This document shows, piece by piece, positions 1 through 12,877 of a stretch of 64,000 bases of DNA. The stretch is from Apostichopus japonicus (taxonomy: Eukaryota; Echinodermata; Holothuroidea; Aspidochirotida; Stichopodidae). The position numbers and the translations under genes are program-made. The stretch lies in contig NC_092581.1 of assembly GCF_037975245.1 (NCBI RefSeq), positions 1,128,501-1,192,500 of the forward strand, in the 5' to 3' direction. The notes under the pieces were generated by a model, which made no database searches, had not been told where the DNA came from, and saw only the letters and a list, made by a program, of their open reading frames with translations. Numbering within the stretch: position 1 is the first letter of the stretch; each line of letters begins with the position of its first letter.

Positions 1-140
1 GAATATGAACTCCTTTTGAAGAGACACACTTTGAATCGAAAGTGTACTCGGTAGCGTTGTGTTGGTATCCAAGGACGTGTAAGTTCTGTAAATGGTGGGT
101 AAGTCATAGAGTGAAGGATGATGGGGTGGCGCTATGTCAA

Positions 141-176
141 AAAGCTAACTGTTGACCAATATAGTCCACAGAACCC
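141..176 (-). pseudogene. Relic of the 5' edge of an ABCC-transporter exon (copy 0)
   Basis: On the minus strand this stretch reads SVDYIGQQLAF and then a stop. It aligns with SVVYIAQQAWI at the start of the better copy at 1019-1195. The flanking intron words (GAAAGGAGAGGAAT and TTTTCTTCAAAG) are shared with that copy, so this is a diverged duplicate of the same exon edge. It is far too short and broken to function. Confidence 0.5.
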
Positions 177-459
177 TAAGGAAAGGAGAGGAATGCAAAA
201 GAAATGAGCCAGTTTTCTTCAAAGAAAGTCTCGTACATTTAGCACAAAACATTAAACACTAATTAGCAACTAATTCCAACAAAGTTTAGGCTGTGTTTGA
301 AACTTTACTGGTGGAAACACAAGTAAATATATATTACATTTTTAGGAACCTTACTTTCTTATGACTAACCTTGACTGTATATTGCAGCTTTCCAGCTTAG
401 CTGGTGTTTTTCCACCAAATCAGCTCATCTTTGAGTTTTCTGATCTTGACAACAATCAA

Positions 460-2590
460 CTGTCTTTTTAATTTACCACAACCCAGACCACACTAATTGG
501 CAACTCTTTTCAACAATCTAAGGCAACAATCATCAATTTAAGACAACCAAATTACTAATTACAAAATGATTCCAACAAACTAAGGCACCGGGTCTCATTA
601 ATTTAGCACAAAACAGACCACACTAGTTAGCAACTCATATCAATAAACTAAGGCAAAATTATAAATTTAATACAAACACACCACACTAATTACCAACAAA
701 TTATCACAGCACTCCTCTTCAATTAAGCACAAACAGACCACACTAATTAGCTATTCATTCCACCAAACTAAGACACAATGTCTCTTTAATTTATCACGAA
801 AAAGACCACACCAAATACCTACTGGTTCCAACAGGCTAAGGCACTGTGTCTCATAGGTTAAGCACAAAAACAGACAACACCAAATACAGACTGGTTCCAG
901 CAGGCTAAGGCACTGTGTCTCCTATATTTAGCACTGATCTTGACAACAATCAACTGTTAAGAGGACAAGACTGATGTTAATGATTCTGGCTCACAATGAT
1001 GTTTCCCTTGAAACTTCATTTTTCTCCAATTTCTGTTAAATCACCTCCAGATAACACTTCCAGATCTCTCTGTAGAGGACAGGCTTGAAGGATCTTCTCG
1101 TATTTGGTGGAGTTGAGATCTTTCCCAAACAGAACGTTTCCTCTCACGGTATCATTTTGGATCCAAGCTTGTTGAGCAATATAGACCACAGATTTCTGAT
1201 GAAAGGAGAGGAATACAAAACAAATTAGTCACTTTTCTTCAAAGTAACAGCAAAAGTAAAAAAGTCAAACCCTGTTAACAACCAAACTGTCAGCCGTGAG
1301 ACAAAAGATGTGTACTCTTCTAGAGGGGCATTTTGTGAAAGAAATGGAATTATAGGGTCAGATCAAAGTTATTGGACACTGGTTTGAAGAACTCTCAAAA
1401 AAGACCTCACTAAATACCAACTCGTTCCATCAAACTAGGTACAATGTCTCTTAAATTTTCCACAACCCAGACCACACTAATTGGCAACTCTTTCCAACAA
1501 ACTAAGGCAACAATCATCAATTTAAGAAAACCAAAATATTTATTACAAATTCATTCCAACAAACTAAGGCAACGGGTCTCATTAATTTAGCACAAAACAG
1601 ACCACACTAATTAGCAACTCATATCAATAAACTAAGAGAGAACTTATCAATTTAATACAAACACACCACACCAATTACCGACTGGTTCCAATTACCGACT
1701 GGTTCCAATAGGCTAAGGCTGAGGTCTTATACATTTAGCACAAAAAAGGCAACACCAATTACATTTTGATGTTGTCATGATTGCTTGGAATGAGTGGAAT
1801 GTGTAACTCTGTTCAAACTATATCATGGAACTTGTTCAGCCTTTCTGTAAGAATAGTAGTTTAGCACAAAAAAAAACACATCAAATACCGACTGGTTCCA
1901 ACAGTCTAAAGCACTGTGTCTCGTACATTTAGCACAAAAACAGATCACATTTAGCACAAAAACAAGAACACACCAAATACTGACTGGTTCCAATAGTCTG
2001 AGGCACCGTGTCTTGTACATTTAGCACAAAAACAGATCACACCAAATACCGACTGGTTACAACAGTCTAAGGCATTGTGTCTCGTACATTAAGCACATAA
2101 ACAGACCACAAGGAATATCGACTGGTTCCAACAGTCTAAGGCACCATGTCTCGTACAATTAGCACAAAAACAGACCACACCCAATACCGACTGGTTCCAA
2201 CAGTCTAAGGCACCGTGTCTCGTACATTTAGCACAAAAACAAGAACACACCAAATTCTGACTGGTTCCAACAGGCTAAGGCACCGTGTCTCGTACAATTA
2301 GCACAAAAACAGACCACACCAAATACCGACTGGTTCCATAAGGCTAAGGCACCGTGTCTCATAAAATTAGCACAAAAACACACCACACCAATTACCAACT
2401 TTTTTCAATAGGCTAAGGCACCGTGTCTCATACATTTAGCACAAAAAAAGACCACACCGAATACTGACTGGTTTCCAACACGCTAAGGCACTGTGTCTCG
2501 TACATTTAGCACAAAAACAGACCACACCAAATACCGACTGGTCCCAACAGGCTAAGGCACCGTGTCTCGTACATTTAGCACTGATCTTGA
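460..2590. repeat. Degenerate tandem array of about 69 bp units
   Basis: Units share the words GACTGGTTCCAACAG, CTAAGGCACCGTGTCTCGTA, CATTTAGCACAAAAACAGAC and CACACCAAATACC, about 69 bp per period. They are diverged at 460-900 and 1390-1740 and most regular at 1850-2580. The block also repeats CTGATCTTGACAACAATCAA near 440, 930 and 2580, so a longer higher-order unit containing an ABCC exon copy seems to have been duplicated. No coding potential of its own. Confidence 0.85.
1019..1195 (-). pseudogene. ABCC (MRP-type) nucleotide-binding-domain exon, copy 1, splice donor lost
   Basis: A 177 nt frame follows a good acceptor (CTTTCATCAG on the minus strand). It encodes YIAQQAWIQNDTVRGNVLFG, then a stretch ending GGDLTEIGEK. 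In ABCC/MRP1-type transporters this is the NBD1 segment around the Q-loop and just before the LSGGQ signature. The frame then meets TGA where the sister copy at 2666 has a GT splice donor (GTAAGA there, TGAAGT here). No exon carrying LSGGQ was found in the window. It is either a dead duplicated exon or the outermost fragment of a gene lying to the left. Family assignment is firm; loss of function is inferred from the missing donor. Confidence 0.7.
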
Positions 2591-2665
2591 CAACAATCAA
2601 CTGTTGAGAGGACAAGACTGATGTTCATGATATGGGCTCACACTGATGTTTCCTTTGAATCTTAC

Positions 2666-2760
2666 TTTATCTCCAATTTCTGTTAAATCACCTTCCAGAT
2701 CTCTCTGTAGAGGACAGGCTTGAAGGATCTTCTCATTTTTGGTGGAGTTTATGATCTTTC
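2666..2760 (-). pseudogene. ABCC nucleotide-binding-domain exon, copy 2, 5' part lost
   Basis: The minus strand reads STKNEKILQACPLQRDLE, then GDLTEIGDK, directly before a consensus donor GTAAGA. Against copy 1 it lacks 12 nt (the VLSG codons), has an in-frame TAA in place of the D-L codons upstream, and loses the Q-loop half. The shared sequence continues into the intron (AAAGGAAACATCA-like), so this is a genomic duplication and not a retrocopy. Confidence 0.65.
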
Positions 2761-5700
2761 AACCACTTGTTCTAAACCTGATCCAGCTTCATTACAGAAA
2801 TCCAAGACTCACAATTTTCCTTCCATTTTTTTCATCTTCTACTTTCACCTGAGACAGTATTGTAAAAGATAAGATTTCATATATTGGTAAGCAGATACTG
2901 TAGACATTGCAACTAGACTCATTTTTATACACTCCCTCCCTTCCTCCCCTCCTGACTACCTAAACAACCCTGACTGCTGCCTCATTGATATAACTGTGTA
3001 TAAACAAATGAATATCATTGTGGTTTAATGGCAGAAATAAACGAAACGAATACCAGAGCTTAAATATTTCTGTGTTACTATAGTAAACTGCATACCCAAA
3101 CGGAAGCATTACAGAATCTTCAATGTCTCAGACCTCCAGCAGGATGTTACAGTCACAGTTCATGGAGTCTTCCTGTGAATCAGTGTGGCCAATGCAATGC
3201 TGTAAAGACAAATATAAAAGCAATATGTATACCTATGGTGTGAAATAAATTTTAGTAGTTTTTTTTTAGTAGTTTTACATTAGATCATCTTCCAGTTTGC
3301 ATATGCACATACCTTTCCAATGAATTTTTACAAACATGAATAAACTGTACCTCTTTTTGTTACTAAGTGCCTGTTTATTTTTAATACTTGTAATATGACT
3401 CATTAATGAACCTTACTAGACATTGCTATCAAACCTATGAAGCACTTCATAAAATGCCAAAACTTTCTTTGATGCACATTGTTCACTATAATGGTCAAGT
3501 AAGGAATGAATGCAATACAATTTTGAGAACATTTCATCAGCCAAAAATTTTTGTGAGCATGTACTAGTTTAAACAAACTTGGCAAGCACATTCATGAAGA
3601 ACTGGAAAATTGAAAACTTTCTGAAATAAATATCATTCTTGAAACGAGAAACTTGACAAGTGATACAAGGACCGACACTTAAGCTACAACATGTACACTT
3701 AGCAAAGATGAAAACTGGCTTTTCAGCCATACACAAGTACAGTACCAACAACATATTGGTATATTCATGGTAAACCCTCATGTGCTTCCATGACTTCTAG
3801 CATCTGTGTAATAATATTCTATATCAACAAGGACAGAGATACTATATATTGTACTTATCTCTCAATACCTTTAATATGTGTTTACCATGAGTTGTTTTTC
3901 CTCACAACTTTCAATCAATGTTTTCAAATTAAAAACCAAATTAAAGACAATTACTCAACAATGAGAGGTCAACTTAGCAAAGTTTGAATTCGGTTTAATA
4001 ATAATCAAAGTTTCAGTGAAACAGTTCTACCGACCATAAAATCATGCCTTAGGCATCAAAAGAAGTCTATGATCTGATAAAGATATGCCGAGAGTTGGAC
4101 CAATACTGTTAAGCCTAGCTTCAGGTCAAAATTATGCTAGTTGATCAAATTAATACATGTATATCAATTTAGTTGCCTACGCTAGGTAACATCAGCTTGC
4201 ATGGAGAGTTTTCTCCATACTTGAACCATCACCAACATCAATTAGACCAGAGCTAGGCCTAATTGCTTGAGAATTTCATTTTACAAAGTACCATTGCTTG
4301 TATAAGAAGCCTAGGATAGGCTAGTTCGTCCTCATCTCTATCTAGCCTCCCCTTTGGTAGGCTAGCCTAGGTTTTCCCATTTTCATTTGGTGGTAGGCCT
4401 AGTCTGGGGCCATTTGTTCCCTCCCATAACAACATTATTTTCCTCCCACTAAAAAGTTGAGTAACTTACCTCCCCTACATCATAGGGGAGCCAAGTACAT
4501 TTTCATGGGAGTTAACTAAGGTTTTTCATGGGAGGCATATTGGCTAGGCTATGTGGAAAGAATAGATGTTGTAAGTGGAATAACTGTAGGAAAAGATTTA
4601 AGGGAGAAAGGTAATGTTAAGGGTGAAAAATAACATGGTTAAGGAAACTAACATACTATTTTCAAGGGAGGAGACTGTTGTTCTGTAGGCTCTGATGGCA
4701 TATTTTCTTTGTAGAGTAAGCTAGAGAAAGTTGTGATAGTATGAAGGAAAATAGAAAATGTGACCAGGTACCTTACTTGTGTAATTGTTCAGTGATTGGA
4801 AGATAAAAAGTGTTTGTGAATAGGCCGGTTTGTTTGCATAGGATTGTATGCGAACATGGGGTAATTTACATGAATGGAATTCATAGTGGTAATGGGTTGT
4901 TTGCTTGTATGGCATTCATTGTGGGAATGAAATAATATAGCAAATTTAGCCTATACTAGGTATGCCTTCCTTGGTTCCTCCCCTAAAACCGTTGTTTTCC
5001 CATTTACCAGTTTCTTCATTTACTACAAGTGTCTCTTTGAAATATGTTCCTTTCTTTCACCAAACTCTCCTAAACAAGATACATTTACTAATACTACGTA
5101 CAGTTGCTTCACTACCTAAATGAATTCTTTCCACAGCCAAGCCGTCTTTCTTTCCTCCCCTGAAAAACGTTGGTTTCAACCCCTAAAAATAATTAAATAT
5201 CTAACAGGAGCCGGCCTTGCCTGTCAAGAAAGGGGAAAAAAAGCAAAGAGAGAGAGCTTCATCCTAAGCTAATTTGTCCGGCTGCGAGTTTCTTGAGGAT
5301 GTGTTAGTTGTTACTGTTAAGTGCTAGGTGGCATAGCCTAGGCTATGGTAGGATACTCTGGTAAGAATTAAGTTAGGCCTACCCTAACTGTACTAGCCTT
5401 AACCAGAAAGTACAGTAATTAGGCCCAACCAGCTAGGTCTAGTATTTTGTCGGAAGATATAAAGTGACTTACTTTACTTACGTAAATTGTCTAGTGAATA
5501 TCATATTAGGCCTAGGGGCCTAGCCTAGCATTCCAACTAACTAAGCCTAGGCTAGGGCCTATAGACGCCAGTGCCTACGTGAACTAGCCTATCGTTTGGC
5601 CTTAGCGATACTATTATATGATAGGCTAGCCTAATTTCTCACGCTCGCTGACTCAAACATTGTGAAGTTCTAACTTGCTCCACAAAACTAATGAACAACC

Positions 5701-8700
5701 TTCAAGCTGGTGAATATATCTGCCATTCACATTATTTGACAGTTACAGTACTCCCCATATAGAATAGGCTACAAATTACAATTACGTATGAATTGTTAGC
5801 CAACGGCTGCCAGGAAGCGAACTGCACTGCTCGTGCAACCTTTCGTGAGCTTTATATACAGATCCTAATTCCCTTAACCTTTGACCACGACCGTGTGCGT
5901 CTGACCGAAGATTTACTAACAATGACATGCTAGATGCATATCCACTTGGAATCATTACATTTACAACGAAACAATTCAAATGGTCTCATAACATATCACT
6001 AAACATGTTGGTCAAGATAATTTATTGAGTTCGCTGCGAATCTCGTCACAAAAGTTGTTTTAATGGCCAATATAGCATTACCCGAATGGGTTGGTCTGGC
6101 ATTAAGCCCAACGAGGTAAATGAATCTGGAGAAACTATCACACAGTAAATACGAGCGTACGCGCGTACCATGTATGGAGGGTCATGTGATGTGTTCCAGG
6201 GTGGTACTAATATACTACTCTCCCTATTACGCATGATGATTTCACCCAACTAGTACGTAAATGTGTTTGCGTGCTTAGAGCAGCAGACGACATCCGTTAC
6301 CTAGCAATAACCGTGCTTGTAGCCTAACGTGATAGCTATATTTCCGTCGAGCAGCATTAGGCTCTGTTCCATGGAGAATTCCGTGGTTGCACTGAACTAA
6401 ACATTTCCCCACATTTCATTCACTTATAGCGTGTTGTAATAACGTTAGGCCATATGAGACAAAGCTTGCCTCTAGAGCTGTATTAATAAGTAAGATCTAT
6501 TATGTAGAATGCCTGCCTTAATTCAAGAGAATAAGGTTGAACGTTAGCATTAGCACTATTTCGTAGGCCTGAAGTACCAGTACCTTCTTATGCCGTTAGT
6601 TCCCATGTCCGAACCGACCAATCTTTCACGAAGTCACTAACACTGTTCTCGAACTGCTACAGAGAAATATCAGTATAGTACCACCCTGGAACACATCACA
6701 TGACCCTCCATACATGGTACGCGCGCACCCAATTGACATGAATCCTCCAGATTCATTTACCTCGTTGATTAAGCCTAGGCGTGACAGTAGGCCTATTATA
6801 CAACACCTAATCATATTCCGGCCATTTGATTGGTCAATTGCTCGTCGATCGCATGCAAAATCCGCTCTATTGCACTCTATGAAATAGAACCATGTGTTAT
6901 ACTTTTTTTATAGCACTTTTTTTCAATGGTAAGAGAGCAGAGAATCCTGTCTGTTCAAAACAATCTGTTGCATGAGTGCATTTTACATCCAATTATATCC
7001 AAATTTGAAGGTATTGTATAAAACAAATACCGTACGTTCACGGTACGTGCAAATGTCTTGGGTCGGCAAGACCATGCACCCCCCCCCCACCCCGCCCCAC
7101 GCACACCCCTGGCACTATATTCATTATTTCACTAACCCCTGATCACTTTAAACGATATCTTCCTCGCCCATATTGGAGGGCGGTGAATAATATATATGGT
7201 ACTGGTCGGCCAAAAGGGGATCATGAGCGACTGTTCGGACAGCCTTTCCCGTAACACCCCACGGCCCCACCCCCTCCCCCGCCGCTCCGCTTGTCAGACC
7301 TGGCGATCGCGACAAAATATACGTCGAAAATTACTGACTTATTCCATGAGTTACAGTAATGAGCTATGAAAAATACTATAATTCTTGCTTTAATTCTGGA
7401 TAGCAAATAGTGCATTCTGGTGCATATTTAGGCTATAATTAGGTCTACACGCAAGTTTCTGCTGACGTCCTATTTTTAATGTCGCGTTTGAAAAATGGGG
7501 TTTACAATTCATACCATCCGCTCTCGATGTCGATCCCCTCCATAAATGCTCTCTATTAAGTAAGAAGGTCTGAGTGATTTTTCAAACCTTATCATGTGAA
7601 CCTTATATGGAGATGAAAACGTTTTAACACAAAGATGAAAATGTTTACAACATTCTATAGAAAAACCTTCTAGTCTGAAAACAATGTGAATGTGGTGGGG
7701 GGGGGGGGGCACAGTGACAGGGAACCTCTAAAGAGCCCCTTTTCTTAAAAAGAACAGCACCTATTGATGAAACAGTACACTTTTCGATTTCGGTAGCTTA
7801 AACACCTTTTTTCCTCCCTAAGGCATAAATCCATGATATAGGTGCTGCACATCCCAGTGGCGTAGCCACGGAAGGGGGAAGGTCACGGAGGGGGAATATC
7901 CTACTCCCCCAAAATGGAACCAGAAAAGTGCTTTTTAGTAAGGCAATACTTTGTGGCTGCTCCCTGGGAAAGCTTTGACTTTGGCAAGTAGTATGACAGA
8001 TATATATTAAATTGTCGGAGGCAAAGCACCAGGGGTGCACTCTGTACAATCATAACACTGGAATAATACGCCCTCATTAACAGTTATAAAAAGTATATAT
8101 ATATATATATATATATCCTTGGCACAAACAATATTGAAAAGTCAACTAACCAGTAAGGGTCTAGATACTGAGACTGGGGTTTCAACTAACATATTAGAGC
8201 AGTTTTCTCGATAAGTGTGACATTGCCTGCCACCGTTAAATCCATTTAAGAAACACTTCCTTTCACAATCCCGATTTCGGTCCTGTGATCTCAGCTACGG
8301 ACTTTCATGTGTATGCGATTATCATCATGTAATGACTTTAAATCAGGGACGAAATTTAAAGTCAAAATAGCGAGTTGCTAAAATTTCAGTATCCTTCCAA
8401 TTTCCTACAGGGTATGATGAACGAGGTAGACGGGCTCCGAATCGGTTTGGGCACAATTGAAAGTGTTAGTTTCAGACAAGTTTCTCAAATGAATCTTCCA
8501 CTTCTCTTTTGTTCCCTGTATTAGGCCTAATTATCCGGTTTTGAAGAGAAGAGTTTCGCAGTCATTTCCTAACAATCAATATGAACGCTGATATAATTGA
8601 ACTTTATTTTGCAACTTAACTATTGTCATTACTTTACCTTACTTTGAGAGAGAATAAATTAATCGAAAACCAACTTGTAAATTATAATCATTTATATGGA

Positions 8701-9208
8701 GTGACATGACCTTCTACCCAAAGCAACAAGGAGTTCCATCTAATACTTGATGGACCTACCTGTATTTTTGGCTGAATCATCAATATACAATCAATGTTTA
8801 CTGTGATAGCCAAGAATATGTAATGTTTTTTTATGGGGGGGGGGCAAGGAGGGGGGCAGGGAATAGGCAGGGTTGAACACATAAAGTTGAACACTCTGAG
8901 AACATTCCTCTTTCAAAATTCATATGGTGAGAGAAAGAAAAAAAAACACAACAGATGCTCAATTGAAAACAAAAAACTTTTTATTAATCAGCTAACTTTG
9001 TTTTGGCAACAGTATAAAAGCATCAGTCAATTATTGCACAAAGTAAAAAAAAATCATAGTACTCAAGCATTTCTTAATTTATAATCTTAAGCTCTGCAAT
9101 CATGCAAAATGAGAACAGAAATGGTAAAAAAAAAGAAAAAAGAAAAAAAAATGATGGAAAAAAGGTTGTTACAGTAGTGTTTGGAAGACAAAACATGAAC
9201 ATTTCCAG
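2761..9208. other. Intergenic stretch without recognisable genes
   Basis: No exon with family similarity or a convincing splice-bounded frame was found on either strand. Short frames of up to about 90 codons here look random. From about 4190 to 5640 the sequence is peppered with CTAGGC/TAGGCCTA palindromic words. An inverted repeat lies at 6102-6774, homopolymer runs of C or G near 7080, 7695 and 8836, and a TA microsatellite near 8095. At 7855 a lone hAT-type terminus (CAGTGGCGTAGCCACGG) appears without a clear partner. Confidence 0.6.
6102..6774. repeat. Inverted repeat, arms of about 100 bp, spacer about 470 bp
   Basis: The left arm 6102-6210 and the right arm 6677-6774 are reverse complements with scattered changes. 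Shared words include AACGAGGTAAATGAATCTGG, GCGCGTACCATGTATGGAGG and GTCATGTGATGTGTTCCAGG. The spacer shows no gene. It may be a fold-back or MITE-like element, or a rearranged duplication; no target-site duplication was identified. Confidence 0.7.
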
Positions 9209-9564
9209 CAAGGGCGTAGGAACCGGGGGGCTGGGGGGGGCGCCAGCCCCCCCAGTGAAAAATGTGGAGGGGCGGAAGTATCATTCCGCCCCCCCCGCTC
9301 CGCAAGTCAGAAAACCCCTTTTTCATTTCCAAATGAGAAAAAAATCTCATTTGGAGCACCAAATTGTATCTAAGGCCAGGTAAAAATGCAAAATTATATA
9401 CAAAATGGAGTGGGTGGTTGAAGTGTGCTATATTGCACCAAATTGCATCTGAGGCCCCCCTGGAAATACAAAAAAAGGGGGATACCCCCTCCCCTTAGAC
9501 CCCTCCCCCAGGCCGGCCATCAGTCTTCAGCCCCCCCACTCAAAAGTACCTTCCTACGCCACTG
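9209..9564. mobile_element. hAT-like non-autonomous element (356 bp) with 8 bp TSD
   Basis: The ends are CAAGGGCGTAGGAA on the left and TTCCTACGCCACTG on the right, imperfect terminal inverted repeats of the CAGTGGCGTAGGA type. They are flanked by the perfect 8 bp direct repeat ATTTCCAG (9201-9208 and 9565-9572). An 8 bp duplication with CAG-type termini is the hAT hallmark. The interior holds runs of C and G and no transposase frame. Confidence 0.8.
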
Positions 9565-9572
9565 ATTTCCAG

Positions 9573-12392
9573 GACAGGATTCCTGACATATTTTTGTTAA
9601 TGCAGGGAGTTGTTCAAGTACCTGGTAAATTCTTTGTAAGGTTGCTTTAAGTTATGCAACATAAGGACACTTCACAGGCACCAGTCTCCTGATAAACTAC
9701 TGTTTTTTGTGCTCTTAGTACCTTCAAAAGTGTAGAGGCAAATTCCAGAAATAGCTTGCCAATGATCGAATCCTTAAGTTAAAGATTTATAATATTTTAA
9801 CTAAACCTTTTTTAAACTTGATTTAATTAGCAATTCCTAGTTCTGACACTGTTTCTCACTGTAAAAGGCAATGCACAAAATACATATATATATATATATA
9901 AGTATAGAAACATCAGTTTAAAACTATTGTTCCAGTATTACATTAAGCAAAGATTAGTTTTCTTCATTTCTAATGAATATTTTGAAAAAATAAGAAATTC
10001 TGATAAGTTCATATGCAGTATAAAAGAAAATGTAAGCCACTTTTGTCAATTTTAGAAAAATATGAATAAAAAATAAAATACAATATATTTTCCTGGAATG
10101 ATATTAACGGACAGATATTCAGCCTAGCTAGAGACTATATCAATTAAATAATTGAAGTTTAACAAAAATGCTTCTAAGATTGTATCTTTTTACATAATGC
10201 ACCTATTTGCATATAAGATATTGACCAATTCTAAATAATAAATTTTCATCCAACAGTTAACAGGCCACATACTGTACTTTCCACAGATGAACTTGACACA
10301 AATTCTCCTGATTCAATTTTTAACTTAGAAGGATAATAATTAGCTGCATCATGGATATCACATCAATCAATTATCGTTTTTTTAGGAAAGTTGCATCTAA
10401 AACTACTGTACTACCATTACACACATCTCAAATAGTTTAAAGTACTACCGTGAAATTTTACTCTTATGTTTCAGAATAATAAGTCTGTTAAAAATGCATG
10501 TTAACCAACAACAACTAACATGTCAAAAAATTAAAGATCTTTGGAAGACATTTTCCCAAAATCAAAATATGGGTGCACATAAAAAAAATATACAAAGATA
10601 GCTTCATGTTTATTGGAAAAATGAAAGACAAAAAATAAATAAAACAAGAGACATTTGGCAAGAATGATATGCAGTTCAATTGTACTGGGTTATGGGCAAA
10701 CTGTGGCATGGACGGGTCCATCTGTTGGGCCTGTGTCACATATTTACACTTTGCTATTCAACCATTAGTTGGAATGTGAAATGTAATTGTTTGTTAAGTC
10801 ATGGTAGAGTGAATGAGAAATTAAAAGTCATAATTCTAACAAGTTTTTGAAAAGAGCATTTCTAGGGGTGCTTTAACTCCACATAAATGTTTCCACATAT
10901 GAAGGAATAAGTAAATAAAGCCATCAATTATCCCGCTCAGGAGAAATACTTCAATGGTCAAGTTCTTATCTTTGATCTCATGGGGTTACTTTTGTTCTTT
11001 CTAGCTTATTTGAGTCCATTCCTGATGATTATTTATATAAATTTAGTGTACAACTGTAAGGCAATCTCCATGGCAACAGCATGGTAAAATGATGCTTAGT
11101 ACTGATGCAACAACTGTGACACCAATAATGTAAATTCAAAGTTAAATATAAAGGGGGGGGGGGGGTGTTGAATTGAAGAAAAGCAAACTGGCTAGAATAA
11201 ATCATTTCCATGGCAGCAGATGGGTATAAGGTGCCATGGCAACTGATGGGTATAAGGTGCCATGGCAACTGGTGGTTATAAGGTGCCATGGCAACGGATG
11301 GTTATAAGGTGCCAGGCCACAAATGGGTATAAGGTGCCGAATGTGACCGGAGCTGACATGTCCAATAGGAGCATTGATGATGTAGTCAACACAAGAGGTG
11401 AGGCATAAAATGTCATGCGTTTCATATAAACAGATGGTTATTAGTTGAAGCATGTTACTGCAATAACACTATGGGTTACATTAAGAAAACATAAAGGCAC
11501 ATTCAGGGTGTACAATGTTGTTTTCAAAGTGAACATGTCTGTACATGATGTAGAAAATCCATACAAATCTACCCTAGCAAGTAAAAAAAGGCAATGTTAT
11601 GGTTTATTTCCAGGTAAAACTACAAAGATCCATTGTCACACTGGCATAAATTTCAGTGAATTTTGTACTGCAGACTTACAATATACTTTAAAACTTTCGC
11701 CTACAGATAACTTCATTTAAAAATTATGATACTGATATTATATAACAAAGAAAAAAGTTACAGTTTAGGGCATTTAGGCAACATTCTTTGCAAGTGTCTC
11801 TCTTATTCCTCCACTTTTTCAGTGTAATAAAAAATTTCCAACATTTTTAGCAGTATGATACAGCTTTTTTATCCCCCAAATTTCAATGACATGGAAGTTT
11901 GTAGCATTTTTAGTAAATATATAAATGTCAAAATCATATTCAAGCCTACAGAAGTTATTTACAAGGTAAAAATTATGAAATAAAGCCAATCCTATTTTAC
12001 TTATGTAGCACAAAATTTTCTTATTGGATTACGTAGCACAATACCTTCAATGTTGTATAAAACTCTTCAGTAGGCTTCCTGAAGGTGTATTAAACCCTGT
12101 CAACCATTTATAAGGCCATAGTTAAAGCAATACTAAATATATTTTATAATCTCTTTATCTTTAACAAAAGCACTAAATATTAAAAAAATCCATCAAAAAG
12201 CATGTAACTTTCTGTCTAGAAGTATTAGCTAACATAGTTTAATATTTGTTGGCATTTGCAAGTGCTATATGATACTGTACAGGTGTTATAAACTAAGTTC
12301 TACCCCTCTGCCTGCTTCTGAGTAAAATCTATTTCATAAGTCAGCTGTACCTCGTCTGTCGCTTGAAGCATATCTTCTCTGTCTCTTTGGGC
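9573..12392. other. AT-rich non-coding stretch downstream of SRCR gene A
   Basis: No exon was recognised on either strand. It contains a TA run near 9883-9900, a five-copy 26 bp repeat at 11211-11341 and several A/T-rich runs. Part may belong to the 3' UTR of SRCR gene A, but no transcript end can be fixed by eye. Confidence 0.5.
11211..11341. repeat. 26 bp tandem repeat, about 5 copies
   Basis: The unit is built from GATGGGTATAAGGTGCC followed by ATGGCAACT, repeated with small changes (GATGGTTATAAGG, ACAAATGGGTATAAGG). It sits in non-coding DNA. Confidence 0.85.
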
Positions 12393-12865
12393 ACATTGAG
12401 AAGTGGGAGACACATTGAGAAGTGGGAGACACATTGAGAAGTGGGAGACACATTGAGAAGTGGGAGACACATTGAGAAGTGGGAGACACATTGAGAAGTG
12501 GGAGACACATTGGGAAGTGGGAGACACATTGGGAAGTGGGAGACACATTGGGAAGTGGGAGACACATTGGGAAGTGGGAGACACATTGGGAAGTGGGAGA
12601 CACATTGGGAAGTGGGAGACACATTGGGAAGTGGGAGACACATTGGGAAGTGGGAGACACATTGGGAAGTGGGAGACACATTGGGAAGTGGGAGACACAT
12701 TGGGAAGTGGGAGACACATTGGGAAGTGGGAGACATTGGGAAGTGGGAGACACATTGGGAAGTGGGAGACACATTGGGAAGTGGGAGACACATTGGGAAG
12801 TGGGAGACACATTGGGTAGTGGGAGACACATTGGGTAGTGGGAGACACATTGGGAAGTGGGAGAT
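12393..12865. repeat. 19 bp minisatellite, about 25 copies, in the 3' UTR of SRCR gene A
   Basis: The unit is ACATTGGGAAGTGGGAGAC. The low-coordinate copies carry TTGAGAAG, the middle copies TTGGGAAG, and two near the high end TTGGGTAG; one copy near 12733 lacks CA. Because 19 is not a multiple of 3 and the unit has no stop in any frame, long frames run through it on both strands; none is a gene. The array starts about 13 nt downstream of the TAA of SRCR gene A, so it should be transcribed in that 3' UTR. Confidence 0.95.
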
Positions 12866-12877
12866 CCCATATATATA

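Noticed and set aside
460-2590. CRISPR-like repeated units
   Set aside because: The repeats abut without unique spacers, are diverged, and the DNA is clearly eukaryotic (introns, splice sites).
7855-8045. A hAT-like element starting at the CAGTGGCGTAGCCACGG terminus
   Set aside because: No convincing right end with a matching 8 bp duplication of GCACATCC was found, so only the lone terminus is mentioned.
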